Shown: piece after piece, positions 36,204 through 47,234 of the stretch
How positions within the stretch are numbered: the stretch's first letter is position 1
How the letters are laid out: each line of letters opens with the position of its first letter
Assembly: GCF_016801865.2 (NCBI RefSeq)
Contig: NC_068937.1
Span: forward strand, 1-64,000
Source of the DNA: Culex pipiens pallens
Lineage: Eukaryota > Arthropoda > Insecta > Diptera > Culicidae
Direction: 5' to 3'
Length of the DNA stretch: 64,000 nt
Notes under the pieces: model-generated
Databases searched by the model: none
Told to the model about the DNA's origin: nothing
The model's input: only the letters and a program-made list of their open reading frames with translations
Position numbers and translations under genes: made by a program

Positions 36204-37005
36204 TAGCTATTTGAAATAAGCAGTTTCAAAAAACGGGTGCCATGATATCTCAACACTGCTTCAACCAAATCGGCTCAAAATTTTGGTGAAGACTCGCTAA
36301 ACCGGTTAAGTGTGCATGACGAAGGCCGATTTCCAAAAAGTTTATTTTAAAAAAAGTTAAAAATATTTTTAAGTTTTTCATATAAAAAATCGTCAGTTTT
36401 TAATTTTTGTATTTAAAAAAAAAAAAAACAAAATTTAAAAATCGGGCTTCGTCATGCACACGGGATATGTCTTGAGAATCTTCATCCCAAATTTCAGCTT
36501 ATTCGGTCTGTCTCAACTCGAGATATCGTGGCACCCGTAAACCAACTGTGTGTTTATAGAAAAACGCTCACAAAGTTTGGCAGTTCGCTTTGCGCATGGC
36601 AAAATTTCAAACTTAAATCGTCTGTTACTCACTTGAATCATGAAATATCTTCATGAAACTTTCAGGAGTAATTGGAAATCATTTTTTTAGTGGAATTTAC
36701 GATTTTGCTGTATTATGAAATTTTGAGATTTTCTACATGTATTTATATAACCCATTAATTGTTTTCATCGCAAGCACTCATTTCAAATTTATTTCAGCTT
36801 TTAAATTTTCATTGAACTTTTGAAAATATTTGAAAAAATATATTTCCCACCTGATTTTTCGACCCTATGCACAGTGGGCGAATTGGAACCTAAAATCGGA
36901 CTTAATTGAACGCGGCTGGTTCCCTGGTATGAAAACTAGTGGCTCTTATGTAAAAAAAAACCGGAGAATCGATTAATGATTGTTTCATCCACCATACGAC
37001 ACGGC
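36204..37005. other. Repeat-like spacer without a gene
   Basis: AT-rich DNA with an A run near 36414-36428 and no frame of interest. It leads to the 8-bp target site of the hAT element that follows. Confidence 0.5.
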
Positions 37006-37365
37006 TAGAGGGTGACGAGCGGGAATTCCCGGGAAAAAAATCCCGGGAAATTGACCATTTTTGGACCTCTCGATTCCCGGGAAATTCGGTCGAGACTCCC
37101 GGGAAATTTAAACTTATAAATATCGAAGCAAAATTATATAAACTATAATCAGAAAAACATTTGAAAAATTCAAAATTGTTTAGAACATTGAATGTCCAAT
37201 GCTCGATGTTCAAGTTCGAATAAACCAATGTTTCTCTAATCTTCTTAATCAGAAAGTGTAAATTTTAACTTGTCAAAAATTCCAATAACTATAATTTAGA
37301 GAAGCTAAAAATATGTGGACCCCAAAATTTACCTTAAAAATTATTTAGCAGTTACACCCCAGATA

Positions 37366-37835
37366 CACCCAGAGGAAAAATATATCTCAAAATCTGCAAC
37401 ATTGGATTTGCTGCAGAAAATGTCATATTTTATAACATTTTTTGCAGCAAGCCCGTAGATCATTTTTGCCCGCGTGTAAAAATTTCAGCGATCTGCAGTT
37501 CTCACCAACACATATAAAGCTGGCCCGTCCCCGAGCAACACTCCAAAGAGAAGCATATGTTGGTGCTCTTTCACTCACTTTTCATCAAGCGTCCATGGCG
37601 CGGTGGTAGCGTGTCGGATCAATAACCAAGAAGTTGGTGGTTCAATCCTCGTTCTGCTAAGTGTTTTTTTGGTGAAATACAACCAAAAAGCCGTCGGTAA
37701 TGTCGATAATTGTCGGTAACGGGCAAAAATGTCATACTCCTATATCGCAAAAAATGCATGAGGACAGATTTCATGCAGATTCTGATATACTTTCATGCCG
37801 CCATGCATCACAATAATGCGACTGCCAGTTGGGTG
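37366..37835 (+). mobile_element. TIR element with internal tRNA-like promoter, family 2 copy 1
   Basis: It is 470 bp long, with outer ends CACCCAG..CTGGGTG-like (CACCCAGAGG, CCAGTTGGGTG) and TA on both sides (37364, 37836). The related hAT copy near 38540 gives the empty site (CACCCCAGAAATGAAC). A tRNA-like segment at about 37590-37658 has an A box TGGCGCGGTGG and a B box GGTTCAATCCT. It is nearly identical to 46735-47204 in inverse orientation and has the same length, so activity was recent. Confidence 0.88.
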
Positions 37836-38188
37836 TATGAAATCAAATGTTTTCTTTTCAAATATTTTTTTATCTAATTATTTGTAAAAGGGAAAAGCTT
37901 TTTCAAGTTAAGTTCAATTTCCTATCATCTTTTGAGCATAGCAATCTAATCTAGTTTTTTGTGAACATTTAGGTTTTCCTGATAACTGTAAATATTTCTT
38001 CAATGAATATTTAATGTTGACCTTAAAAATTACAAAAAAAAAAAACAATTTAATTTGTTGTTTTGAGTCATTGTTTATCATATTGCTAAATTCCCGTTAA
38101 TGGGAAATCATATATAAGCAATAATAGTTATTTTTTTTACAAAAATCATATAATAAGTTTGTGAACCTTTTGAAAAATCACTCAGTGC

Positions 38189-39324
38189 TAGAGGGTGACG
38201 AGTGGGAATTCCCGGGAAAAAATTCCCGGGAAATCGACCATTTTTGGACCTCTCGATTCCCGGGAAATTCGGTCGAGACTCCCGGGAAATTTTAAACTTA
38301 AAGTATTGAAGCAAAATTATATAAACTAATCAAGAATTATTTGAAAAATTCAAAATTGTTTGGAACATTGGATGTTTAATGTTCAATGTTCAAGTTCGAA
38401 TAAACCAGTGTTTCTCTAATCTTTCTATTCATATTCTTTTAAATTTTAACTTGTCAAAAATTCCAATAACTATAATCGAGAGAAGACAAAAATAAAAATT
38501 GGACCCCAAAATTTACCTTAAAACATACTTTGCAGTAACACCCCAGAAATGAACTTTAATGTTTTTTTTATAAATCCAGTGTTTTTTTAATGTCCTATAA
38601 GATATTGGGTTTCATATGTTTATAGGACGTTATAAAAAAAACTCTAGAAATATTTTTTTATTTATTATTTCTAAGAGGTTATAGCTTTTTCAAGATAAGT
38701 TCAAATTCCATATCTTTTCTAGAGCATAGCAATGCTCATATTTTTTTTTTAAATTCTTAGTACCTTAGGTAATTTCTCTGTATCAATGTAATTTCTTTTT
38801 TTTTTGTGTAAAAGGCCATTTTATGTTTCACATCAACCTCAATATTAATTATATTTTGTAAAAAAAAAAAACTCTGGAGCGGTAATCTTTGTAAAGGTTC
38901 GCCAATTGTAAACACTCCAGTTTTCCTGATAACTGTAAATATGTATATCTTAAATTAAAATTTAAAGTTGACCTTAAAAATGATGAAAAAAGTTTAAATT
39001 GTTGTTTTGAAAAATCTCGATACTGGGAAATTATATATTAGCTATGTTTTTACTTCACAAAAATTTAATAATAAGAAGTTCTTGGAACAAGTTTGTGCAA
39101 CATTTGAAAAATCACTCAGTGCGAATTATGATTCGTAAACATTTTAAACTATTAAAGTTTACTTAATTTAACGAATGAGTAACGAATTTTATACTTTTCT
39201 TTTTAAATTATGCCACTATTGGCATAGTAAAAAAAACTCCCGGGTCCCGGGAATTCCCGGGAAATGGCCAAATTCAACTCTCGATTCCCGGGAAATTGAA
39301 AATCTCGAGAATCGTCACCCTCTA
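38189..39324. mobile_element. Inner hAT copy within the composite
   Basis: Starts TAGAGGGTGACGAGTGGGAATTC, similar to 37006, and shares collinear sequence with the first copy (GGACCTCTCGATTCCCGG, CCAAAATTTACCTTAAAA). It is preceded by CTCAGTGC, as expected for an 8-bp target duplication, but the matching right-hand duplicate is found only inside this copy. Confidence 0.75.
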
Positions 39325-40831
39325 GACACGGCAAAGGGTCCATTTTGGCCCAATTCCCCATTTTTCAAAAAAAAATCTTGAAAATCGCTCTGTATTTAGA
39401 GCGAAGGTTTTATTCGGCCACCCTAAATGTACGTACCTAATGTGAAAATTTCCCAATAATCCAGTATAAATAATCACTTGCATCTTCTAGAGTCTATTTA
39501 ACCCCAATCCCGCTATAACAGCATTTTTGGCCATTTTAAATTAAAGGTTAGATTTTAAAAATATGAAAATATTTTTATCGTAAAGATCAGACAATCTTAC
39601 CAGGGCTGTTTGGTCGGAGCCAGAGTCGGTGGAGTCGGGTCTTTTTGAGAAGCCTGGAGTCGGAGTCGGAGTTGGAGTCGTAAAAACTCGAACAGCTCGA
39701 GTCGGAGACGGAGCCGGAGTCGGCTAAATTTTATTAGCTGGAGTCGGAGTCGGAGTCCGAGCCGAAAATTTCTGATTACCCGGAGTTGGAGTCGTAGTCG
39801 GAGTTATCTTAAATTCAACAAAAAATATGTTTATTTTTTTTGTATTTGCTATAAAACAGATTAATTTACAAAACTTCTTATATTTTTAATTTTTTTTTGG
39901 CATGCGTTGCGTTGCCATTTTTTTTTTAGAGATCACTAAATGATAACCTGTTAATCTGCTCTAACCCAAGTATGTAGTATCATCATAACTAAAAAAAATA
40001 TGGTTTTTTAGTCAGAAATATTTCATTGATTTTTGACTGCATCCTTTTGCCAATATTTATGTACCCTTTAAACTCAAATTTGACCAAATTTAATCTAGTT
40101 CTTTCTGAAAAAAGTACACACACAGTCATCTTTACCCCGCTAGTGAATTTCTTGGTGGTTTTAAGTAAATCAATGTCCAGGAAAAAAGTTACGAGGTACA
40201 TCAACAATATAAATAATAATCACTAATTATGGAAACCGAAAACAAAAAAAATCACTGACAGGATTACTCTTCCAACAAATATTCAACGATTATAACAATC
40301 TATTACTTGGAACTCAACTTGCGCATTTTGTTTATAACTTTGTACAAAAAATTAAAAGTATCTGAGAATGTTAATCCTTAGGCAAACTTTTTTGGTATTG
40401 TTGCAAATTATCGTTGAACAAATCTAAAGATTTCAGGATAGGACAGGATTTCAAGATAAAAAAAATATCCGTGACCTAGAAAATATTTATCCTGTGGATT
40501 TTTGTTTTTTATCCAATTCTAAGTTTTTTTCATATATTTTCATGGAGGCGCACGACCATTCATAAAGCTTCGTTTTAGGTGAAGTTGCAAGAAGTATCGC
40601 GCGCCTCTTTAAATATATAAAAAATAAAAAATTCAAATAAATCCAAAATTCCGAGGTAAAATATTTTCTATGTCACGGATTATTGAAAAGGACCCCTTAA
40701 GCGTTCTCACCACGTAGATTTTTTTTTAGATTCATTGATTTGTAATAATAAACTTCTTCAGCCTTGGCGTGATGTCCATGTACGTCTTAAAAATTTCAAT
40801 GGAGCTTTAAATAATAGTTTCGTTTAACGGT

Positions 40832-40972
40832 GCACATCAACCAGTGCTATTGCACCCAGATTTTTTTGTTACAGATATTTTAGTATCTCTAAAAACAAGG
40901 GTACTATCGAAATATTTATTTTATTTATCCCCTAAAGTACTGTCCACAAAGTAATTCACAATAATGTTTGAC
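40832..40972. repeat. Left half of a dispersed repeat, split by a TIR element
   Basis: GGTGCACATCAACCAG at 40832 and GTTGCAAGATTGGGTCCGTAA at 43248 flank the TIR element. In 58157-58350 the related motifs GGTGCACATCATCCAG and GTTGCAGGATTGAGTCCGTAA lie only about 170 bp apart. So the same repeat is intact there and interrupted here. Confidence 0.65.
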
Positions 40973-40974
40973 TA

Positions 40975-43228
40975 CACGGAGAGACCGTGCCCAGAAATTT
41001 TAACAATTAAAATTGTTGATTTCACTTTCGTTAATTTTAACAAAAACGTACTTGTTACTGCCAATATTCCGTTAGAATAACTAATATTTAGTATTAATTT
41101 AATAACCTGTTTGTTGAAAATGCTAGAGGCAAAAAGCTAACAGATTTCCCGAACTCGAATGAACGTGCTCGACTGTTAGCTTTGGTTTTAGGAAAATCAA
41201 AAATTTTGTTGGTTGAATATAATTTACATTTGGTTGAATATTTAAAAGATGAACTTAGGTTTGTTTACGTCTGTCATTTGAAGTCAGGATTCGAATGAGA
41301 GCGGTCGATTTGTTGAGTTTGTGTTGTTAATTATGAAGTGAGAGGATGTGAAAGGTGAAACTTACACTATTTAGCTAATGTTGAAGTGGCACATCAAAGT
41401 GTTGCAACTGGGGAGGTGGAATTGGTGAGTAGGATTGTTGATGATTTCTTTGCAGGTGATAAACTATGAAGAGCAAGAGGACGATTTGCCATGAGGACCT
41501 CCAATGCGAGTGAGTTGAACATGTTAGAAGAATGTTTGATGGAACGAGAGGGCAATAGAAGGGAAATGCGGGCCGACTCTTCACGGATAGAGCAGCCCGG
41601 GCAAATTTAACAAAATGTTGGTTAATCCAAGTAAGTATGGGTTTATTTTTGCACAATAATTTATCTAATGTGATTCTTATTAGAAAACTGAATCATTAAA
41701 AAGCTTCGTGCTTACGACGGATAAAAACTTAATGAACCATTATTTTTTTTTCCAGAATCATCAATTATAAAATACATAGAAATGCCATGTGTAAGCAACA
41801 TAAACAACATAAAAAATAGAGATGTAGTAAAATATAAAAAAAATAAAAAATATATAAAATACATAAAAGAAGATAATTATTATCTTGAAAGTTTTGTTGC
41901 AATAAGACTGCTCAATAAACTGGTAAGTAAAACTCAAAATATTTTTTTCAGGAATCGAAGTACGTTGAATAAATTGAATCAAATGCAATGAAAGTTTGTT
42001 GCCAAAAGTAATTGTTAAATTAATGCAACTTTGGTAAGTAGCATTATTGATATTTCTTCTTTCCTCAATATAATTTCATTTATTTACGTTCCTTTTTTCA
42101 GTTTATAGCCGAAATTAAGAATTTTGTATTAAATTACTAATACATTTCACATGTCTATTTGCAGCAAAAGGTTCACTTTAGTGAAAATTCTGTTTCCAAC
42201 CACAAGAAAAATAACTAAACCTGAGACCATTGTAGATGATGATGACTTATCGGATGATTTCACAGTGATGGTAAGTGGATACAACACTTAATTTTATACA
42301 ACATAATAAAAATATAAGCTTAAAACTTGGTGAAAATTTTGCTCGGTTTCTATTTTTAAGAAATTTACGAGAAATTAAACATCTTTTTTAAATATGTTTA
42401 ACAAATTTGTAATTTGCCTTTTCATTATTTTTAGTTTAATGCAACGTAATTTTTTAAAACATTATTCAAACTTTACATGTTTTATAACAACATTAAAAAA
42501 AAAGTTTTGTTTTGATGCTTTTAACAGTAACTTAACAACTTCATGCAAAAAAAAAAAAACAAATTAGTACAAAACGTTAAATTTTTAGGCAGAATAAATG
42601 CGAAAATAAAAACACTCAGCATTAATTTGTGAGGCATTATTACAAAATTTACTGCAAATTCAATAAAAATATCGCTAACAACTGCTAGTTATTGACTACA
42701 TGTACGAATATTTTTCTGAATTCAAGTAAGACAATAGTTAAAATATAGCTAGAAATTCGGCCCAGCCTATATCGTTAGATAATTAAAGAAAATATATATC
42801 AACACTTACATAAATTATGTCTAATTAAGAAATGTTTTGTTATAAAATACTAATAATTTGCTGCATGCAAAAATATTTCGGTTGATACAACGAAAAAAAA
42901 TTGTTGAAAAAAAGTTGAAAAACATTTCCCAACCAGTCTTCAACAGAATATTCCACAATATTTCAGCTGAAAACAAGAAATTTTTAGTTCATTTTCTGAA
43001 AAAAATATTCTAGCAGTCGACTGCTAGAATTTTTTTTCGGCCATTTAACCAACAAAAATGGCAATTCCAAGTATTTTTTTAGTTAATTTTAATTATCGGT
43101 GGTCAGCAATTTCGGGTTAGCAAAATCAACAATCGATTGTTGAAAAAAAGCTGTGTAAAAAATTAACCCATACTTTTAGTTAAATTAACCAAGATTTTCT
43201 TAGATTTGCCCCGGCCGGTCTCTCCGTG
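40975..43228. mobile_element. 2.25-kb TIR element with exon-like interior
   Basis: The ends CACGGAGAGACCG and CGGTCTCTCCGTG are perfect 13-bp inverted repeats, flanked by TA (40973, 43229). Inside, strong donors GTAAGT occur at 41631, 41923, 42034 and 42271. Pyrimidine-rich acceptors end at 41755, 41951, 42101 and 42164. Exon-like segments 41756-41922 and 42166-42270 are each open through their full length, the latter ending in an acidic DDDDLSDDF stretch. Two apparent introns would be only about 30 nt, which is too short, so the gene model is incomplete. It may carry a decayed or captured gene. Confidence 0.7.
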
Positions 43229-43575
43229 TAGTTTTTTAAATCCCGTTGTTGCAAGATTGGGTCCGTAAATTTGACAATTTTGGAATAAGAAGACAACAAC
43301 TTTCTTCGTTGCTGTGCACCCTTAAAATTGTTATGAGCAATTCTCTGAGATTTCGGTCATTCGATTTTTTTTTGTATTTTTTAATCAGGCTGAAACTTTT
43401 TTGGTGCCTTCGGTATGCCCAAAGAAGCCATTTTGCATCATTAGTTTGTCCATATAGTTTTCCATACAAATTTGGCAGCTGTCCATACATTAATGATATA
43501 TGAAAATTCAAAAATCTGTATCTTTTGAAGAAATTTTTTGATCGATTTGGTGTCTTCGGGAAAGTTGTAGTCATT

Positions 43576-43828
43576 GGAAATTTTGGAAATTTTGAAAATT
43601 TTGGATGTTTTGGAAATTTTGGAAATTTTAAATTTTTTGGAAATTTTGAAAATTTTGAAAATTTTGGAAATTTTGGATTTTTTTTAAATTTTGGAAATAA
43701 TTATAATCACCACGATAAATATTTCTGGGGAACGGTACATTCTGGGGAATGGTTTTCTGGGGAACGGTTCATTCTGGGGAATTGATTTCTGTGGAATGGT
43801 ATTCGGGGGAATGGTTTTCTGGGGAACG
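43576..43828. repeat. Two adjacent simple tandem arrays
   Basis: GGAAATTTT-type 9-10-bp repeats run from 43576 to about 43695, followed by TTCTGGGGAAYGGT-type repeats of about 17-22 bp to 43828. Together they replace part of the left arm of the foldback element. The + frame at 43525-43785, with a repeated GNFGNFENF pattern, is a product of this array and not a gene. Confidence 0.9.
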
Positions 43829-43993
43829 TGACACAATCAAAATTCTCTATATTTTGCGATTTTGAACTTTGTTGATACGACCTTTAGTTGCTGAGATATT
43901 GCCATGCAAAGGTTTGAAAAGCAGGAAAATTCATGTTTTCTAAGTCTCACCCAAACAACCCACCATTTTCTAACGTTGATATCTCTGCAACTA

Positions 43994-44228
43994 GGGGAAA
44001 TTTTAGTATGTTTGGCAGGTTAAGCTCTCGCTCCTAACTCCATCCAATTTGCTGATTTTAACTAGTTAAAAAACTAATTTTGCAAAATTTTGATAGAAAC
44101 TTGCTCACTTCTTATTGAGCTATTTATCACTCGATTTCAGTTGAAAACGCTTTTAATTAGCTTTAATTAAATGTCAAAGTTCTGACCTGTCAACATTAGA
44201 GGCACGCTGGAATTAGATGCTGTTCCCC
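43994..44228 (+). mobile_element. GGGGAA MITE, copy 2
   Basis: Ends GGGGAAATTTTAG and GCTGTTCCCC, TA on both sides (43992, 44229). The intact opposite arm of the foldback element reads GCAACTAATGGTCCG when reversed, so the target was a single TA. Confidence 0.92.
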
Positions 44229-46500
44229 TAATTGTCCGATTTTCAATGTGATCTTTCCGAAAAAAATAGTTTCAATTTTTTAAAATTAAGACTAACATTT
44301 CAAAAAGGCGTAATATTTAATGCTTGGCCTTTTTGAAATGTTAGTCTTGATTTGAAAATTTTAAAAGTATTGTTTTTGGAAAGATCGCAAAACTTCACGA
44401 ATGCTTCATATTTTAACATTGAAAATCGGACCATTAGTTGCTGAGATACCGACGTTAGAAAATGGTGGATTGTTTGGGTGAGACTTAGAAAACATAAGTT
44501 TTCCTGCTTTCTAAACCTGTGCATGGCAATATCTCAGCAACTATAGGTCGTATCAACAAAGTTTAAAAAAGCAAAATATAGAGAATTTTCTCAGCTTTTC
44601 AAAAATATTTTTTTTTCAAAAGTGGGCAAACATGTGCACTAATTTAAAAAAATGGAAAACTGCGACTATTTTCAAAAAAGTTACCTAAAAATGGCTATAT
44701 TTTGAAAACGGTGCACTTTATGAAAATTTCCCTGAAGTACTTTTTGATTGCAAATTTGATTTTACATCGAAAAATAAAGTTGAAAAATCTGCGACCAATA
44801 TTTCGATTTTTTGAAAAAAATAGTGTTGATTCGAAAATTCATAACTCGGTCAAAGATTTTTTGCACAACCTGGAAATTTCTGAAAAGTTGGCATTTTATG
44901 TCCCCTAAAACATATCAAAAAATAAAAAAATTAAAATAATATTTTTTTTTACAAAAAGTTAAATTAATTTTTTTTTACCGTGTATCATTTTTTTCAGTGA
45001 AGTCCTTATCCATACGTACAACTTTGCCGAAGGCAAAATATTCCTTCAAAGGATACAGATTTTTGAATTTTCATTTATCATTTTTGTATGGACAGCTGCC
45101 AAATTTGTATGGAAAATTATATGGACAAACTAATGATGCAAAATGGCTTCTTTGGGCATACCGAAAGCACCAAAAAAGTTTCAGCGGATTTTAAAAAAAA
45201 CTAAAATTCAAAAAAAAAGATCGATTTCGTAGAGAACTGCTCTCATTTAAAAATACAAGGTGACTATGATAGTCCCTGAGATTCTTATAAATGTCAACGT
45301 AAAAGTGAGCAAATTGAATTTATACGTTAAATCAATCATAAAGGCCAGCTTTCTTTTAATGATCATTTGAAAAATAACAATTTAATATTTTAGCTTTTAA
45401 TCAATTTCATGAAAATTTGAGCTTAATTAAATAAATCCCAATTTACTTACCAAACTGTTCTTCTGAAAATGCCTTCAAAACTGGCGTTTTTTTTATTTGT
45501 GTTTTGTCAATAACGTCTAAAACTTGTAAAACTAAAATCTTTTTTCCGGTTTTTTCCACATAGAGAATTTTTAAACAATCCTATTTATCAATGTTTTCGA
45601 AATAACAGTAAACTAACTTTTAAATTTTTAAAAATATGTGGAGTCGGAGTTGGAGTCGGAGCCAACCATTTTTTGAAAGCTGGAGTCGGAGTCGGAGTCG
45701 GCTAGAGTTGGTGGGCCGGAGTTGGAGTCGGAGTCGGTTGGATCTGAAAGCCGGAGCCGGAGTCGGAGTCGGGGTCGGCTAATCCCAGAAAGTCGGACTC
45801 GGAGTCGTTTGAAATATGACCCGACTCCGCAGCCCTGAATTTTACATAGGAATGACTATTTTTTTATTGTAAACTCGGGACTCCGACAGCTAAATTCAAC
45901 CAACCTTTGGGATAATGTGCAGAATGGTCAACCAAACAAAACGTGTTTGTTATTGTTTATATTAAGTGCTTTTGTTTATGCAAAGTCAAACATTAATACT
46001 CAATAGATTCTAATTAGTTAATTTGTAAAAAAAAGTCTTGTTTTTGCACGGGTGCTTTTTCTTCACGTATTTTTTAAATTGCAAAAAAATCACATATCTC
46101 TACAATTTCAACCTAATATGCTTGTACCTGAAAACGAGGCACTTCATCGAAAAAAAAAATTCTTTTTGAATGCGAATTTTATTTTGCATCTAAAAATGAT
46201 CTTTAAAATTGTGTATGCTCATTTCTTCAATATTTTCCATTTTTTTTTTTTCAAAAAACCAAGGCTCTGGTTCCAGATTCTGCGCTATTCAAAACTCTTC
46301 CGCAAAAGATGCATTATTCACTACACAGAAAAAAATAATGTAAATTTGGAAGCTGTAATTTTGGAAGGTTGAATGTTACCTCTTTTATGATGTAATTTTA
46401 CCTCAATTTAGATTGAAAAAGTGACATTACACCAGAAAAGTGGTAAAATTGCACATTTCCAGAGGTAAAATTACACATTTTTTCTGACATAAAAGATGTA

Positions 46501-46716
46501 GGGGAACAGCATCTGATTCCAGCGTGCCTCTAATGTTGGCAGGTCAGAACTTTGACATTCAAATAAAGCTAATTAAAAGCGTTTTCAACTGAAATCGAGT
46601 GATAAATAGCTCAATAAGAAGTGAGCAAGCAAGTTTCTATCAAAAGTTTTGCAAAATTAGTTGTTAAAATAGTAAAAATCAGCAAATTGGATGGCCAAAC
46701 ATACGAGAATTTCCCC
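46501..46716 (-). mobile_element. GGGGAA MITE, copy 3
   Basis: Inverse orientation copy: starts GGGGAACAGCATCTGATTCC and ends GAGAATTTCCCC, with TA at 46499 and 46717. It is 216 bp, slightly shorter than the other copies. Confidence 0.88.
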
Positions 46717-46734
46717 TACCCCTTCCCAGATGTA

Positions 46735-47204
46735 CACCCAACTGGCAGTCGCATTATTGTGATGCATGGCGGCATGAAAGTATATCAGAATCTGCATGAA
46801 ATCTGTCCTCATGCATTTTTTGCGATATAGGAGTATGACATTTTTGCCCGTTACCGACAATTATCGACATTACCGACGGCTTTTTGGTTGTATTTCACCA
46901 AAAAAACACTTAGCAGAACGAGGATTGAACCACCAACTTCTTGGTTATTGATCCGACACGCTACCACCGCGCCATGGACGCTTGATGAAAAGTGAGTGAA
47001 AGAGCACCAACATATGCTTCTCTTTGGAGTGTTGCTCGGGGACGGGCCAGCTTTATATGTGTTGGTGAGAACTGCAGATCGCTGAAATTTTTACACGCGG
47101 GCAAAAATGATCTACGGGCTTGCTGCAAAAAATGTTATAAAATATGACATTTTCTGCAGCAAATCCAATGTTGCAGATTTTGAGATATATTTTTCCTCTG
47201 GGTG
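46735..47204 (-). mobile_element. TIR element with internal tRNA-like promoter, family 2 copy 2
   Basis: Inverse copy of 37366-37835, also exactly 470 bp and almost identical, with TA at 46733 and 47205. The tRNA-like part reads on the minus strand (B box complement AGGATTGAACC near 46919). Confidence 0.88.
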
Positions 47205-47234
47205 TAATATTACCATGATTTTTTTTTCTGTGTA

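Larger units (their letters stand above)
37006..39324. mobile_element. Composite non-autonomous hAT element, GACACGGC TSD
   Basis: The termini TAGAGGGTGACGA and TCGTCACCCTCTA are perfect 13-bp inverted repeats. The 8-bp target GACACGGC is duplicated exactly at 36998-37005 and 39325-39332. Subterminal TTCCCGGGAA palindromes are repeated at both ends. A second left end starts at 38189, directly after CTCAGTGC, a word that also occurs at the homologous internal point (39115-39122) of that second copy. This fits one copy nested in another followed by recombination between homologous parts. A tRNA-containing TIR element (37366-37835) sits in the first copy. No transposase is seen. Confidence 0.9.
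43335..45242. mobile_element. Foldback element 4, interrupted
   Basis: The ends GAGCAATTCTCTGAG and GTAGAGAACTGCTC and the mirrored arms (GGTGCCTTCGGTATGCCCAA against GGGCATACCGAAAGCACC) meet near 44320. The left arm has lost sequence to tandem repeats at 43576-43828 and gained a MITE at 43994-44228, so the right arm is the better reference. The flanking 4-mers TTAT and TCAT do not match exactly. Confidence 0.82.
39601..45837. mobile_element. hAT-like element with GAGTCG subterminal repeats, hosting nested insertions
   Basis: The outer ends are CAGGGCTG and CAGCCCTG. Dense GGAGTCGGAGTCGG-type repeats occupy both subterminal regions (39615-39815 and 45630-45830), a recognisable hAT-like layout. 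Flanking 8-mers AATCTTAC (39593-39600) and AATTTTAC (45838-45845) match at 7 of 8, consistent with an aged TSD. The 6.2-kb interior contains a 2.25-kb TIR element (40975-43228) and a foldback element (43335-45242). No transposase could be read. An alternative is two solitary hAT ends that happen to flank the other repeats. Confidence 0.7.
46324..47232. mobile_element. CACAGAAAAAA MITE with two nested insertions
   Basis: The ends CACAGAAAAAAATAATG and CATGATTTTTTTTTCTGTG are inverted and TA-flanked (46322, 47233). The original element was probably about 220 bp; its inner sequence holds a GGGGAA MITE (46501-46716) and a tRNA-containing TIR element (46735-47204). A compact relative without insertions lies at 54880-55028, and a single end (TAATATTACCATGATTTTTTTTACTGTG) lies near 14598-14625. 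Confidence 0.8.

Noticed and set aside
37590..37658. Functional tRNA gene
   Set aside because: Acceptor ends do not pair well, and the segment lies inside a repeated TIR element.
43525..43785. Protein with repeated GNFGNFENF pattern
   Set aside because: A direct translation of a 9-bp tandem array inside a foldback element.
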